DNA from: Izhakiella australiensis
GTDB lineage: Bacteria > Pseudomonadota > Gammaproteobacteria > Enterobacterales > Enterobacteriaceae
NCBI RefSeq assembly: GCF_002006995.1
Contig: NZ_MRUL01000003.1
Span: 1 to 64,000, forward strand
DNA: 64,000 nucleotides
Reading direction: 5' to 3'
Of this stretch, positions 1-8,056 are shown one piece after another. How positions within the stretch are numbered: the stretch's first letter is position 1; every line of letters begins with the position of its first letter. The notes under the pieces are model-generated. The model searched no databases. It was not told the origin of the DNA and saw only the letters and a program-made list of their open reading frames with translations. The position numbers and the translations under genes are program-made.

Positions 1-610
1 AGCTGGTCATCTTCCTTCCCAGGTCGGTATTGCTGACGGAGGCCGTGTGCGCATGGCTTTTAATGCCGTCCTGCTCCACCGAGAGCACGGCGCGACCGCT
101 TTCCGGTTTACCCTTTATAATCCAGCCACGCATATCCGGCAGCCGGCCTGAAGGGTGAGCATGCGCAAGTCTGGGATATTGGGTTTTATCGAATTCCTGC
201 CCCTGCATTAATACGTAACCGGAAGGAGCCGTTTCAGTAGGCCAGGGAATTGGAGAGCCAACAGGATAAACATCATTTAAATTAAGGGTAGCAAGCTCCC
301 CTAATCGGAGATTATTTCTGGCCTTGATAATATCTTTCACATCCGCAAGATTTTCATCCTTCATCAGTGCATTATCTACCTCCTTACCAAGTAAAGAAGT
401 GATGGCACCTAATAATTGCGTATGTTTACCTTTCTCCAGTGAAAATTTTGCTCCTTCAATGACGTTACATATCTCTTCCTGGACCGCATCCCACATATCG
501 CTGTTCAGATCGGTTGCGCGTCGTCCGAGGGCAGGATCACCATTTGTAAAACCATTCTTTCCGGCCCCGAATTTGTCCTTCTGTGCTGTTGGTGTGTCAA
601 TTCTGTGCAT
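1..610 (-). CDS. Tail fibre / tail collar protein, partial
   Basis: Reading starts at the ATG at 610-608 and stays open to base 1, giving the first 203 residues; the C-terminal receptor-binding part is outside the window. The stretch around residues 133-185 ([10 protein letters not shown], then [12 protein letters not shown] and [11 protein letters not shown]) is the phage tail collar fold that precedes the variable tip in side tail fibres. The start overlaps the end of the gp48-like gene by 14 bp, the usual order gp47-gp48-fibre in Mu-like tails and in e14 (jayE-ymfQ-stfP). It should sit at the end of the baseplate and bind the host surface. Host range cannot be judged without the missing part. 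Confidence 0.85.
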   Translation of the reverse strand, partial: MHRIDTPTAQKDKFGAGKNGFTNGDPALGRRATDLNSDMWDAVQEEICNVIEGAKFSLEKGKHTQLLGAITSLLGKEVDNALMKDENLADVKDIIKARNNLRLGELATLNLNDVYPVGSPIPWPTETAPSGYVLMQGQEFDKTQYPRLAHAHPSGRLPDMRGWIIKGKPESGRAVLSVEQDGIKSHAHTASVSNTDLGRKMTS

Positions 611-1184
611 TTTCTGTCCCTTCAGGATAAGCAAAAACAACAACCGTATGCGACGGTGTGAGCTTTTCAATCACGCATTCCGCAACGGTATCACCCCACG
701 TTCTGATCGCTGAATCACAGGTACTGGCGCAGGTCTGCCAGTGGATATTTGCATCAGCCGGAATATTGACACGCCAGTAGTATCGCCAGAACTGCCCCCA
801 TTCAGGGTCAGGCGAGCTGTCGAGATTCTGGAACTGCTCAATAGTGGCGGAGGTGTAGCCCAGCGCGTTGAGTTGCTCACGATAAAAGCGCTCATTAATT
901 CCACCAGCAACATTAGCTTTCGCATCCAGCCGCTGCTGGCGCTGGCGTAATGTCTGGACTCCGTCCGGTGCGCAGGAATCCGGCAGGCCATGCAGCGCTT
1001 CATATCGATCAATAAGTTCAGTGGTTTGTCCCGGGTCGATTTCCTTCATTAATGCTCCAGCACGCTGGTGTACGCGGGTTAGCGACGGAGCCAGCCCCTC
1101 AATGAGCGGATTCTTTCCATCCCAGGCGGGTCCCGATGGCAGCAGATGGTAAAGCAGCCGGGTGTACTCATCATTCAGCGCCAT
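597..1184 (-). CDS. Mu gp48 / YmfQ-like baseplate protein (DUF2313)
   Basis: 195 residues, the usual size of the YmfQ/DUF2313 family that follows baseplate J genes in contractile-tailed phages. The N-terminus has the family signature [15 protein letters not shown], followed by a region rich in [11 protein letters not shown] and, near the end, conserved Trp and Tyr residues ([11 protein letters not shown]). It is thought to join the baseplate wedge to the tail fibre; this role comes from the family and gene order. The gene starts two bases after the stop of the J protein, so they are probably translated together. The product would have no tail to join here, because the sheath and tube genes are missing. 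Confidence 0.85.
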   Translation of the reverse strand: MALNDEYTRLLYHLLPSGPAWDGKNPLIEGLAPSLTRVHQRAGALMKEIDPGQTTELIDRYEALHGLPDSCAPDGVQTLRQRQQRLDAKANVAGGINERFYREQLNALGYTSATIEQFQNLDSSPDPEWGQFWRYYWRVNIPADANIHWQTCASTCDSAIRTWGDTVAECVIEKLTPSHTVVVFAYPEGTENAQN

Positions 1185-1186
1185 GG

Positions 1187-2266
1187 CTATTCAGTCGCCT
1201 CCGTGTAGGTTTGCCAGGTAATTTCTCCCAGCACAGGCAGTTCGGTTTGCCCCAGCACGATATCAACCGTCGGAGAGCGGAGCTGATGTGCCACTTCATT
1301 AGTGGCCAGGCTGATTGCTTCGCTTACACGAGACAGATAGACCTTCCCTGCCGGCTGACCATCCCGAAGCATCAATGAATTCAGTTCAGCGGTGACCGCC
1401 GTGCGGATTTCAGGCGTGTCTTTAGCCAGAGCAATTGTCATCGGGATAACATGCTCACTTGCAGCAAATACTGTCAGACCGCCTCCCGCAACCGGCGCCA
1501 GCGGCAGGATATGTGCGCGCACTGCCTGTACAACATCATCGGCAGGTGCCGGGTTAGCAGGATCACTGGTGGCAACCATCACACCAACGGTGCCAGTTCC
1601 CTGATAATGACGGAACGTCCAGGCGCGGGTAATTCCGGCAATCTCTTTCGCCCAGATGATGTAATCAGGATCAGCGCCGCCCTGCGGGATCCAGTAATAG
1701 CGCTCCATCACGCGCGCACGCCACGTCTCCAGTTCCTCCACATCATCCCCGCCGTTCAGCGTGTCGGCGTACCCGGTGGATGGAATACCGCTAACCGGCG
1801 TGCCCAGGCGCAACGCAATACCGTCGTCAGTATTCCCGGCCATCCCTGCCACATCGGTAACAACCGGCACACGTAAAAGACCGCCGGAGGCTTTAACGGT
1901 TTGGGTGGTGGTAAAAGTAACCTGATCGTCGCGCTGGATCTGCGTGCCAGCCGGCAGGGTTGGCGTACCGCCGAGCCCATCCCAGCGGATAAACCCCGAA
2001 GCAGCAACAGCATCTTTCCGCGGGCACCGCTTGATGCGCGCGTGGCGATAAAGCCAGTCCTCATCGCACAAATCAGGCAGCATGTTGCGTGCCAGATAAT
2101 CAAGGTAGCCATACAGTGTATGTACGGCGGCGGCCTGCACCCTTCCATAAACTTCTGCATCCATGCGCCGCAATACCGCATCCTGCTTAAAGCGCGTCAG
2201 CAAATCGCTGCGAATAGTGGCGATCAGTTGCGGGAGTTCAGGGCGTGCAAATTGACTGTCAGCCAT
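1187..2266 (-). CDS. Baseplate J-like protein (Mu gp47 / JayE)
   Basis: 359 residues, normal for Mu gp47-type baseplate J proteins, which build the wedge around the hub in contractile tails. Recognisable family features are [20 protein letters not shown] near residue 45, the [18 protein letters not shown] segment in the middle and the C-terminal [13 protein letters not shown] motif. The start overlaps the end of the gp46-like gene by 8 bp and the stop lies 2 bp before the gp48-like gene, so the baseplate genes form one translational block on the minus strand. The reading frame is intact with no sign of decay. Confidence 0.9.
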   Translation of the reverse strand: MADSQFARPELPQLIATIRSDLLTRFKQDAVLRRMDAEVYGRVQAAAVHTLYGYLDYLARNMLPDLCDEDWLYRHARIKRCPRKDAVAASGFIRWDGLGGTPTLPAGTQIQRDDQVTFTTTQTVKASGGLLRVPVVTDVAGMAGNTDDGIALRLGTPVSGIPSTGYADTLNGGDDVEELETWRARVMERYYWIPQGGADPDYIIWAKEIAGITRAWTFRHYQGTGTVGVMVATSDPANPAPADDVVQAVRAHILPLAPVAGGGLTVFAASEHVIPMTIALAKDTPEIRTAVTAELNSLMLRDGQPAGKVYLSRVSEAISLATNEVAHQLRSPTVDIVLGQTELPVLGEITWQTYTEATE

Positions 2267-2672
2267 TCAGTTCGCTCCAGATATCATCAAAGGTAATGTT
2301 GTGAATGGCCCCGTCTCGCTGATAAATCGTTACGCCAGCGGCCAGTGTATCTATACCGGTACGTTCAGAGGTCACATCAATGCGTGCAGCCACGCCGTCT
2401 TCCGTCATCCATGCCAGCGCCTGCTGCATGTATTCGCGGGCATCCTGCGGGGTTTTGTTGGTGAGTTTCCGGCGTTTCAGTAGATACAGGCGGGAGCCGA
2501 TACGGTCGTTCTGAACAGTGGGCCACGTATCGCCCCACCAGCCGCAAGGCTGCGGGGTTTTATCATCCCGCTCAGCGCGGCGCCACGTGAAAAGAGAAAT
2601 CACCACGGCGCGCGTCAAAAGGTCGAGCGGATCCGTGGCATCCTTTCGGATTCCATTAACATAGAGGATCAT
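2259..2672 (-). CDS. Baseplate protein, Mu gp46-like
   Basis: 137 residues, the usual length of the gp46 family (phage GP46, PF07409). Visible family traits are the N-terminal DLLTRAVVISLFTWRRAERD, the short GWWGD tryptophan-rich patch, and a C-terminal RIDVTSERTGIDTLAAGVT segment. It is a structural component of the Mu-type baseplate. It lies between the gp45 and gp47 genes with a 4-bp gap on one side and an 8-bp overlap on the other, exactly as in Mu-like late operons. The reading frame is intact. Its role is known only by family. Confidence 0.85.
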   Translation of the reverse strand: MILYVNGIRKDATDPLDLLTRAVVISLFTWRRAERDDKTPQPCGWWGDTWPTVQNDRIGSRLYLLKRRKLTNKTPQDAREYMQQALAWMTEDGVAARIDVTSERTGIDTLAAGVTIYQRDGAIHNITFDDIWSELNG

Positions 2673-2676
2673 GGTG

Positions 2677-3207
2677 TCAGCTCATGGGTTGGTCTGGCTT
2701 GTTGGTCGTTCCACCACCGTCGCCGTTTTCTTTATGGGTGTGGCCGTTATACGTTACGCGCATTTGAGCCATAGTTTTACCGCTGCTGTCGCAGTTATCT
2801 TTGATGTCGCCAGTCGATTCGATCGGCATTTCAAAGCGGGCTTTAGGGGCGTTTTTGAACACGATTGGCTTCCCGCCACCATCAACAACGATCCCGGCGC
2901 GGGTTAATGTAACGGACTGGCCCTGGTCGTCATAAATGGCAACCTCGCCGCGGGCAAGACCTTTCAGCCGGTACCGTCTGTCGGCAACAATGACCGCCAT
3001 GCCGTGGGAGCGGTCGCCGCCGGGAAACAGCACCACCGCCTCAGCACCGTTTTTCGCGGCAGAGGTGAAACCATAAGGTTCAAGATGCTCAACGCCTTCC
3101 TTGGGGTCACCGGCAATCAGCCTCAGACCGGCCGTCTGGCATTTTTTCGCGGTATTAAGTGCGGTAATAACAGCACGGGCCACGATATTTCGGAGGGAGT
3201 TATTCAT
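2677..3207 (-). CDS. Baseplate assembly protein V (Mu gp45-like spike)
   Basis: 176 residues. The central part (VLFPGGDRSHGMAVIVADRR, then GEVAIYDDQGQSVTL) is the OB-fold and beta-prism pattern of gpV/gp45 spike proteins, and the C-terminus is a polar tail with HTHKENGDGGGT, which resembles the His-rich metal-binding tip of spike proteins. It would form the membrane-piercing spike under the baseplate. Its stop codon lies 5 bp before the gp46-like start and its start touches the gp44-like stop (3207). Family and position are clear; activity is inferred. Confidence 0.88.
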   Translation of the reverse strand: MNNSLRNIVARAVITALNTAKKCQTAGLRLIAGDPKEGVEHLEPYGFTSAAKNGAEAVVLFPGGDRSHGMAVIVADRRYRLKGLARGEVAIYDDQGQSVTLTRAGIVVDGGGKPIVFKNAPKARFEMPIESTGDIKDNCDSSGKTMAQMRVTYNGHTHKENGDGGGTTNKPDQPMS

Positions 3208-4271
3208 CAGAATTCGATCCCCCCACTGGACTTTTTCTTCTTCGCCTTCGGCTTTGTCGGCTCAGGCAGATAAGCATCCGCCGGCCCAACCCTGATTTCA
3301 GTGATCGTGCCGCTATTGTCCTGACTGTAAGTCACCTCGGCAATCACCAGCGTTTCATTATCAAAACCATTCAGCGGGTCATAAACCACCACGGACTGAT
3401 TTGGCTTCCACAATTTCCCGTTTCCCTGGCGCCAGCCCTGGACGGTGTAGGTTGTCTCCTGCGTTTTAGCTGCACGCTGGCGCGCCTCGAATTCACAACG
3501 AGATTTGCAACTGTCGGTAGTGGCCGTGCCGGACTGCTGGAGAGTATGAGGCCGATAGCGGGTTACGCCAGAATCAGCGGTGCTCTGGCGAATAGCGGCA
3601 ATCGTGGCTTCGCCAAAATCATCGTCAGTGCCAGGACGCTGCCCGGTGACAAGATAGCTGGAGAAACGATCGCGCACGCTACGCTCGGTATCGCAGGACA
3701 GGATATTATCCCCCAGCACCAGCGCCGTGACGGCTTTGGCGCTTCCGGGTGTACCCAACACCAGCCGCCCCTGCTCATCGTCATACGCCAGCGCCTGAAC
3801 CTGGCCCAGCAGGCGATTAAGACAATCCACTACCGTTTCACCATGCTCAGGCTGAGCATCAATCACAGCCGCTGCCGAGGCACCAGCATCAACAACATCA
3901 ATCCCGAATGGCTGGGCCAGCGTGCTGGCAATACGGAACAAATTTTTCCCGCTCTGCTGAGCAGGTGCCGCACTACAATCAATAAGATCGGCAGTTTTGC
4001 TTCTGCCAACGATACCACGGGTAATACTGCTGGCGTCGTAACGCAGCGGCAGCGCTTCAACCCATCCGGTTATCACCAGATCTTCACCAATCAACACCTC
4101 TACCTTATCGCCATTTTTAATCTGCCGGGAGCCATCAGGGCTACCGGGCCACTGGCTGGTAATCGCAACGTTGAAATCCCGGGCAATACGATCGATGCCG
4201 GCACTGATACGAACCGATGTCCAGCCGCCCCATTCGCGCCCGTTGATGCGCAAAAAAACAGTATTGTTCAT
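3207..4271 (-). CDS. Baseplate hub protein, Mu gp44-like (P2 gpD family)
   Basis: 354 residues, matching Mu gp44 and related hub proteins in length. Conserved blocks are LRINGREWGGWTSVRIS at the N-terminus, GDKVEVLIGEDLVITGWVE around residues 55-75, GIVGRSKTADLIDCS near 88, and a C-terminal lysine-rich stretch KPKAKKKKSSGG. The hub trimer caps the tail tube and carries the spike. Its ATG overlaps the TGA of the upstream truncated gene (ATGA at 4268-4271). In intact relatives the genes before gp44 are the tape measure and gp43; neither is present, so this is the first surviving gene of the tail module. Confidence 0.9.
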   Translation of the reverse strand: MNNTVFLRINGREWGGWTSVRISAGIDRIARDFNVAITSQWPGSPDGSRQIKNGDKVEVLIGEDLVITGWVEALPLRYDASSITRGIVGRSKTADLIDCSAAPAQQSGKNLFRIASTLAQPFGIDVVDAGASAAAVIDAQPEHGETVVDCLNRLLGQVQALAYDDEQGRLVLGTPGSAKAVTALVLGDNILSCDTERSVRDRFSSYLVTGQRPGTDDDFGEATIAAIRQSTADSGVTRYRPHTLQQSGTATTDSCKSRCEFEARQRAAKTQETTYTVQGWRQGNGKLWKPNQSVVVYDPLNGFDNETLVIAEVTYSQDNSGTITEIRVGPADAYLPEPTKPKAKKKKSSGGIEF

Positions 4272-4921
4272 CGTACCGGCAACGCCCAGCCCACGCCGGA
4301 AACCGCCACCGCCGCATGCTCAACCAGCGCCAGCATTTCAGTTACTGACAGCTCGCCTTGATGCAGCTGCAAATCGGCTTCCGGTTGTTCGCCAACCAGC
4401 CATTCTTCGTCCTCTTCCAGATCCGCCAGGCTGACTACGTAGAAGTGCTTGCGGAGCTCTCGCGCAGCGGCGGTCAGATATTTCGGATCAGGATTACGTG
4501 CCGGGTTCGCCCACTCTTTACGGACGGTTGCAGGACGAATCACGGCGATCGGCTTATCCTCCGTCACTGGAGATTCACCATATGACGGCAGATCGAACAC
4601 GCTGGCCGCCTTGCCAAACTGCCACGTCATGGCGTCGACAATGGAACCTTTTTTCAGCTCTTCCGGACCGTAAAAGATGGTCAGGACTTCCGACGGTCGC
4701 GCCGGGTCCCTAACGTAAGTCACGCCCGTTCTCTCTTCGTTTTTACGCTGAGTGCGCAGGCTGGTGTTGGAGCGAACAAACTGAACATCCAGATCGCAAT
4801 AAAGCTCAGGCCACGGTGTACGCAGGAACGCACCGGGGAACTGGCGTACAAATGCACGCTGATAAATAGAATCACCAAGCCCGTACATCCCGCGAATGCT
4901 GACTTTTCGTCTAAATGCCAT
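4268..4921 (-). pseudogene. Truncated glycosyltransferase-9-like phage protein
   Basis: 217 residues that look like the start of a family-9 (heptosyltransferase-like) glycosyltransferase carried by some phages: MYGLGDSIYQRAF near the N-terminus resembles the GxGD start of these enzymes, IAVIRPATVRKEW opens the second domain, and AAVAVSGVGWALP matches the usual GGVGW nucleotide-sugar site. Relatives continue for about 80 or more residues after this point, but here the protein ends three residues later in a TGA that overlaps the gp44 start. The break is most simply the left edge of a deletion that removed head and tail genes. Whether the fragment folds is unknown. Family assignment is by motif memory only. 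Confidence 0.65.
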
Positions 4922-4928
4922 AAATACC

Positions 4929-5468
4929 CTACAGAGAAAGCACAGCCTCTAACGACTGGCGAGGAAAACAGGTGAGCCGCGTATAGCGGGAACAGTTGAT
5001 TATCTCAGTACTGCCAGCGATGGCTTTAAGGCGGCTGAATTCGTCATGCCAGCGAGCCACGCTGAATTTATCCGGATTGGCCAGCAGCTTGTGGTTGCCG
5101 TGCCAGTGGATGCCGTGCCGTATTGAGCAGTCATAGCCCAGCAACAGGATCCTGCTGGCTCCCAGATGGATTGCGAGTTCAATAGCCCGCTGCCCGGAGT
5201 TATAGGAACCAGGCAACGTCGAAGGAAAGCAGTTAATGCCAAAGCGGCGAGCGGTAAACTGATCACCGCACCACCGTGCAGCTGATGATGTGATAGCGCT
5301 GTAATGCTCTTCCCACCAGCAACAATCCGCCGCGTATATTGCAGAACAGTACGGCACCGCGTGCCATGAACTGTTCACGGCGATTATCGGAATATTTGCA
5401 CGATGGAGAGTCAGGCAATCAGTTGATGCCAGTGATGGGCCGCTGGCCGCACATGCGATTGTAACCAT
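4929..5468 (-). CDS. DUF115/MptE-like phage protein
   Basis: 179 residues from the ATG at 5468-5466, chosen because CAGGA lies 8 bases upstream; an in-frame GTG at 5513 would add 15 residues. The opening TIACAASGPSL is the Gly-Pro-Ser nucleotide-binding loop of DUF115/MptE-like proteins, and SRILLLGYDCS with a nearby HWHG fits their second motif. In phages these genes often sit beside glycosyltransferase-like genes, as here, where the next gene begins 7 bp downstream. A role in modifying a sugar or surface component is possible, but nothing in the sequence proves it. Confidence 0.6.
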   Translation of the reverse strand: MVTIACAASGPSLASTDCLTLHRANIPIIAVNSSWHAVPYCSAIYAADCCWWEEHYSAITSSAARWCGDQFTARRFGINCFPSTLPGSYNSGQRAIELAIHLGASRILLLGYDCSIRHGIHWHGNHKLLANPDKFSVARWHDEFSRLKAIAGSTEIINCSRYTRLTCFPRQSLEAVLSL

Positions 5469-5513
5469 ATGCGTGTCCTGAATGGTGTGGTGGTCGGTGC
5501 TGATCTCCGGCAC

Positions 5514-6050
5514 TCAGTCCTTACGGATTAAACCAATCTGATTGTTGGATGTTCTCACCGAGTCATAAATGCGTTCACACGTCATTCCGGCGCGGTAGCG
5601 TTCGTCAGAGATTTCAGCATAACGTTGAGCTTCTGCTGCAATATCTCCGAGCACGTCGGCGAGCATTCCTGCGTTGGCGCTGGCTGTTTTGCTTCGGACG
5701 GTAGCGGCAAGATCTGCGGTGTACTTTGCGGCGTCCAGACGGGTGGCAAGTTTTTTGGCTTGTTGCTGCAACTGGCTAACAGTGGCAGACAGACCAGCAG
5801 CAGTGGCAGCAGCTTTTGCGGCTTGCGTTTGTGCATCTTTCACAGCCTCATCACGGGCAATAATGCGCCCTTGTTCAATCATTCGGGCAGCAGTCTGCGC
5901 GTTAGCAGCCTGTGAGGACTCTGCGCTGTCACGATCGGCCCATTTTATTTGCCACGCTCGATCGCGCCAGCTATCTCCCGCAACAAACGCAATGACCACC
6001 AGCAGTATGATCATCAACGGCTTCCAGAATTTCTTCAGCAGAGAGAACAT
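5514..6050 (-). CDS. Rz-like inner-membrane spanin (DUF2514)
   Basis: 178 residues. A single N-terminal membrane segment (residues about 12-25, [16 protein letters not shown]) anchors the protein in the inner membrane; the rest is a long Ala/Gln-rich helical region (residues 40-120) typical of DUF2514 and Rz proteins. It lies last in the lysis cassette, 3 bp after the endolysin gene, and carries an Rz1-like lipoprotein gene inside it in another frame. Together the pair should span the periplasm and fuse inner and outer membranes in the final step of lysis. Function is inferred from family and position. Confidence 0.85.
   Translation of the reverse strand: MFSLLKKFWKPLMIILLVVIAFVAGDSWRDRAWQIKWADRDSAESSQAANAQTAARMIEQGRIIARDEAVKDAQTQAAKAAATAAGLSATVSQLQQQAKKLATRLDAAKYTADLAATVRSKTASANAGMLADVLGDIAAEAQRYAEISDERYRAGMTCERIYDSVRTSNNQIGLIRKD
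5582..5836 (-). CDS. Rz1-like outer-membrane spanin lipoprotein (embedded)
   Basis: 84 residues encoded completely inside the Rz gene in a shifted frame. Residues 1-22 form a lipoprotein signal peptide (KRK charge, Leu-rich core) ending in the lipobox L20-A21-S22-C23. The mature part is rich in proline ([19 protein letters not shown]), as is usual for Rz1 proteins. The mature protein should be attached to the outer membrane by its acylated Cys23 and meet the periplasmic end of Rz. The nested arrangement is the same as in lambda and argues that the reading frame is real and not a shadow. Confidence 0.85.
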   Translation of the reverse strand: MHKRKPQKLLPLLLVCLPLLASCSNKPKNLPPVWTPQSTPQILPLPSEAKQPAPTQECSPTCSEILQQKLNVMLKSLTNATAPE

Positions 6051-6053
6051 CTG

Positions 6054-6473
6054 TCACCCCGCCAGATCGATAGCCTTAACAAAAACATCAAAGCTGTACG
6101 GCTGGCTCCCGTTTTCGTGTCTGATGACAGCCTCCAGCAGCGGGACCATTACCCGGCTGTCCGCCACGTCAACCGGCTGGTCCGCCCCGACACCCACTGA
6201 CATCGCCACGCTGCTGATATACGCCGGCGTGTCGTTCTCATCCGGTGGCGCCCAGCGACTGATTATCTGGCCGATGGTTTTCAGCCCGTGCTTACGCTGG
6301 TAGTTGCGCAGAATGATAATCATCGCCCGGATGCCGTACTCCGGCGCGGTGAACTGGCAGAATGATTTGTCCGTACACTGTGATGCCGCCACAAGCCCTT
6401 TCCAGTCGTCGCCACGGCGGATATTGCCCGGGTTGTTGTTGCGAATGCCTCTACCTGTTGTCATTGTCCACAC
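6054..6473 (-). CDS. Phage endolysin-type muramidase/transglycosylase (putative)
   Basis: 139 residues, or 136 from the second ATG at 6464 (MTTGRGIRNNNPGN). The NNNPGNIRRG start, CQFTAPEYGIRAM and YQRKHGLKTIGQIISRW blocks belong to a phage family often named structural or virion protein, and related to peptidoglycan-cleaving enzymes. It stands exactly where the endolysin belongs, overlapping the holin by 23 bp and followed by Rz. No signal peptide or membrane anchor is seen, so release through the holin is expected. The enzymatic activity is inferred from place and fold family; no catalytic residue can be named with certainty. Confidence 0.7.
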   Translation of the reverse strand: MWTMTTGRGIRNNNPGNIRRGDDWKGLVAASQCTDKSFCQFTAPEYGIRAMIIILRNYQRKHGLKTIGQIISRWAPPDENDTPAYISSVAMSVGVGADQPVDVADSRVMVPLLEAVIRHENGSQPYSFDVFVKAIDLAG

Positions 6474-6792
6474 CTAAACGATTACCAATAAAACGCAGTG
6501 CGAAGGCGCGAAAAGCATCCACACCAATAAAACCCGTGCCGCCACCTATCGCAATTGAGATGGATTTCGGCCATTCCAGATACTCCAGCGCGGAGGCAAA
6601 CGTCAGCGTCAGCGCACCGCACAGCAGTCCTTCCAGTATCATCTTCTTCCAGCCCCCGCCCGTGTAGGCAATGCGCAGTGTTGCCATGATAACGGCCATG
6701 AGTACCGCACCCAGTGGGGTCTCTCCCCGCCACCAGTCCTGTAAAAGTTCGAACAGGCCCGGCCAGGAGTGAGGGTTATTGTGCATTTTCAT
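6451..6792 (-). CDS. Lambda S-family holin
   Basis: 113 residues with three likely membrane helices (about residues 26-45, 50-70 and 78-98) and a charged C-terminus, the layout of lambda-class holins. It begins Met-Lys-Met, the same dual start as lambda S107/S105, where the extra lysine at position 2 turns the longer product into an antiholin. GGAGGTGGAGA precedes the first ATG, so both starts (6792 and 6786) could be used. The holin would permeabilise the inner membrane and set lysis timing. It overlaps the endolysin gene by 23 bp. Confidence 0.88.
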   Translation of the reverse strand: MKMHNNPHSWPGLFELLQDWWRGETPLGAVLMAVIMATLRIAYTGGGWKKMILEGLLCGALTLTFASALEYLEWPKSISIAIGGGTGFIGVDAFRAFALRFIGNRLGVDNDNR

Positions 6793-7018
6793 TCTCCACC
6801 TCCCGGACGGGTGGTGCCGTTAAAATAAAAAAGGCCACGCATCAGCGCAGCCCTGAGTTAAGTGCCAGAGTGCGTCTGGCAGCGTATTCCCGTGTCTGAT
6901 TATTGTTAAATCGCCGGAAATTCCCCTCAGACAAAGGAACCAGACTTAAATGGCAGTATATCGATGCGGTATTTTAAATACCGTAATGGCCGGCATGCGC
7001 TGCCCGCCGCAGTTGAGG

Positions 7019-7306
7019 TCACGCATGTCCCGCCGGTAAAATTCTGATACCCAGCTTTTCGGCCAGGGCATACTCAGCGCGTGCGCCAGCACTACCACGC
7101 CAGCCGTCAAGCAGATAAATCGCATCGGCGCATTGCAGCATCGTCAGCGAAATCGCCATGTAATCAGCGTCACTAAGCCCGTCGGGTAAAAATGCGGTAT
7201 TCAGCGGAATTCCGCCGGATGCCGTAATTTCCTCTGCCGCTGCGAAAAATGCAGCACGGTTATAATCGGGCAGACCGGTCATCGGGCCGGCAATATAGGT
7301 TTTCAT
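7019..7306 (-). CDS. DUF4406 family protein
   Basis: 95 residues with the family start KTYIAGPMTGLPDYNR, then a central YMAISLTMLQCADAIYLLDGW and WRGSAGARAEYALAEKLG near the end. The fold is that of nucleoside 2-deoxyribosyltransferase-like proteins, and a nucleotide-related role has been suggested for such families, but no function is established. It is common in lambdoid prophages between Q and the lysis genes, as here. A strong hairpin terminator lies 15 bp upstream, so expression probably depends on antitermination by Q or on another promoter. Confidence 0.8.
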   Translation of the reverse strand: MKTYIAGPMTGLPDYNRAAFFAAAEEITASGGIPLNTAFLPDGLSDADYMAISLTMLQCADAIYLLDGWRGSAGARAEYALAEKLGIRILPAGHA

Positions 7307-7320
7307 GTGTCGGGTTCCTG

Positions 7321-7350
7321 AAATAAAAATGCCCGGGCATGTACCCGGGC
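7321..7350 (-). terminator. Rho-independent terminator before DUF4406 gene
   Basis: On the minus strand the arms GCCCGGG and CCCGGGC enclose a 6-base loop and are followed by ATTTTTATTT. It lies just upstream of the DUF4406 start, inside the late transcript. Confidence 0.7.
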
Positions 7351-7623
7351 TGTCATGGTCGCGATGTCGATGGGGGAAATAGCGTCAGCGGATAACCTGC
7401 TGCCGCAACTGACTACCGGCGGCTGAATTCTGACACGAAATAAAAAAAGCCCACAAAAAAATGAGCCTTATCAATGAGTAAACCTGAATGTTGACATGAA
7501 AAATTTAATAACCAACTGATATTGATCAGTTTTTCTTAACTTTTCACTTTACTGACGTTTCAAAAAGAGTAAACATTACTCACGCAGTACCTGAGTATTT
7601 CCCTGGTGTTGGCCAATGTGGCA

Positions 7624-7676
7624 CCCCGCTTTCATTCCACTGTCTGACCCGACGTGATGACTGCGGGGATTTTTTT
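7624..7676 (+). terminator. Possible plus-strand terminator
   Basis: CCCCGC and GCGGGG arms are separated by a 33-base loop and followed by seven T. The long loop makes this a weaker candidate. No plus-strand gene upstream needs it, so it may act on antisense transcripts or be the remnant of another gene end. Confidence 0.35.
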
Positions 7677-7810
7677 ATAAGAAAAAATTATATTAGTCGC
7701 ATTTCCATAAGACAGCCACCTGCACTTAAGGGTCGTCCATACCTGAACTTAAGTCCAGTAAAGACCAAATAAATGCCTGCATACCCGGAATAAATTTTCT
7801 GCCTGAAAAT

Positions 7811-7840
7811 TAAAAAGCCCCGCACATTTCTGCCGGGGCT
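7811..7840 (-). terminator. Candidate tR' terminator of the late transcript
   Basis: On the minus strand AGCCCCG and CGGGGCT arms are followed by TTTTTAATTTT. It is about 60 bases after the likely transcription start of the promoter at 7903-7931, the arrangement of lambda pR'-tR', where Q protein lets polymerase read through into the lysis genes. Confidence 0.75.
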
Positions 7841-7902
7841 GTTACCTTCCGTACACGCTACAGACTGGACTCAGGGTTAAACAGGTAACGGAAGGTGATT
7901 AT

Positions 7903-7931
7903 TTTCTACAATACTGATTCTGTCGTGTCAA
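7903..7931 (-). promoter_or_regulatory. Candidate late promoter (pR'-like)
   Basis: On the minus strand a perfect -35 hexamer TTGACA (7931-7926) is followed after 17 bases by TAGAAA (7908-7903). It is downstream of Q and upstream of a terminator and the lysis genes, as expected for a Q-dependent late promoter. Confidence 0.6.
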
Positions 7932-8056
7932 TACGCTATGCGGACAGTCACAAAAAAACTCTGATTAAAATATCAACATTATCTCAAATTAGTCCTGAAT
8001 ATGGCTTATTTTGTTGCATTTTGCAAGCCCGTCAGGCGGAGATAAGGAAATTCAGT

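Larger units (their letters stand above)
7307..8056 (-). other. Non-coding late leader between Q and lysis genes
   Basis: Seven hundred and fifty bases without a convincing gene. It holds the candidate late promoter (7903-7931), a terminator about 60 bases after it (7811-7840), a weaker plus-strand terminator-like hairpin (7624-7676) and a minus-strand terminator (7321-7350). The part between 7351 and 7620 is AT-rich and shows no structure that I can name. Confidence 0.6.

Noticed and set aside
671-2181. Frames overlapping the baseplate genes
   Set aside because: Out-of-frame shadows of gp48- and gp47-like genes without ribosome sites.
1-6792. Tailocin (phage-tail bacteriocin)
   Set aside because: Baseplate, fibre and lysis genes are present, but sheath, tube and tape measure are absent from the window, so no particle could be built.
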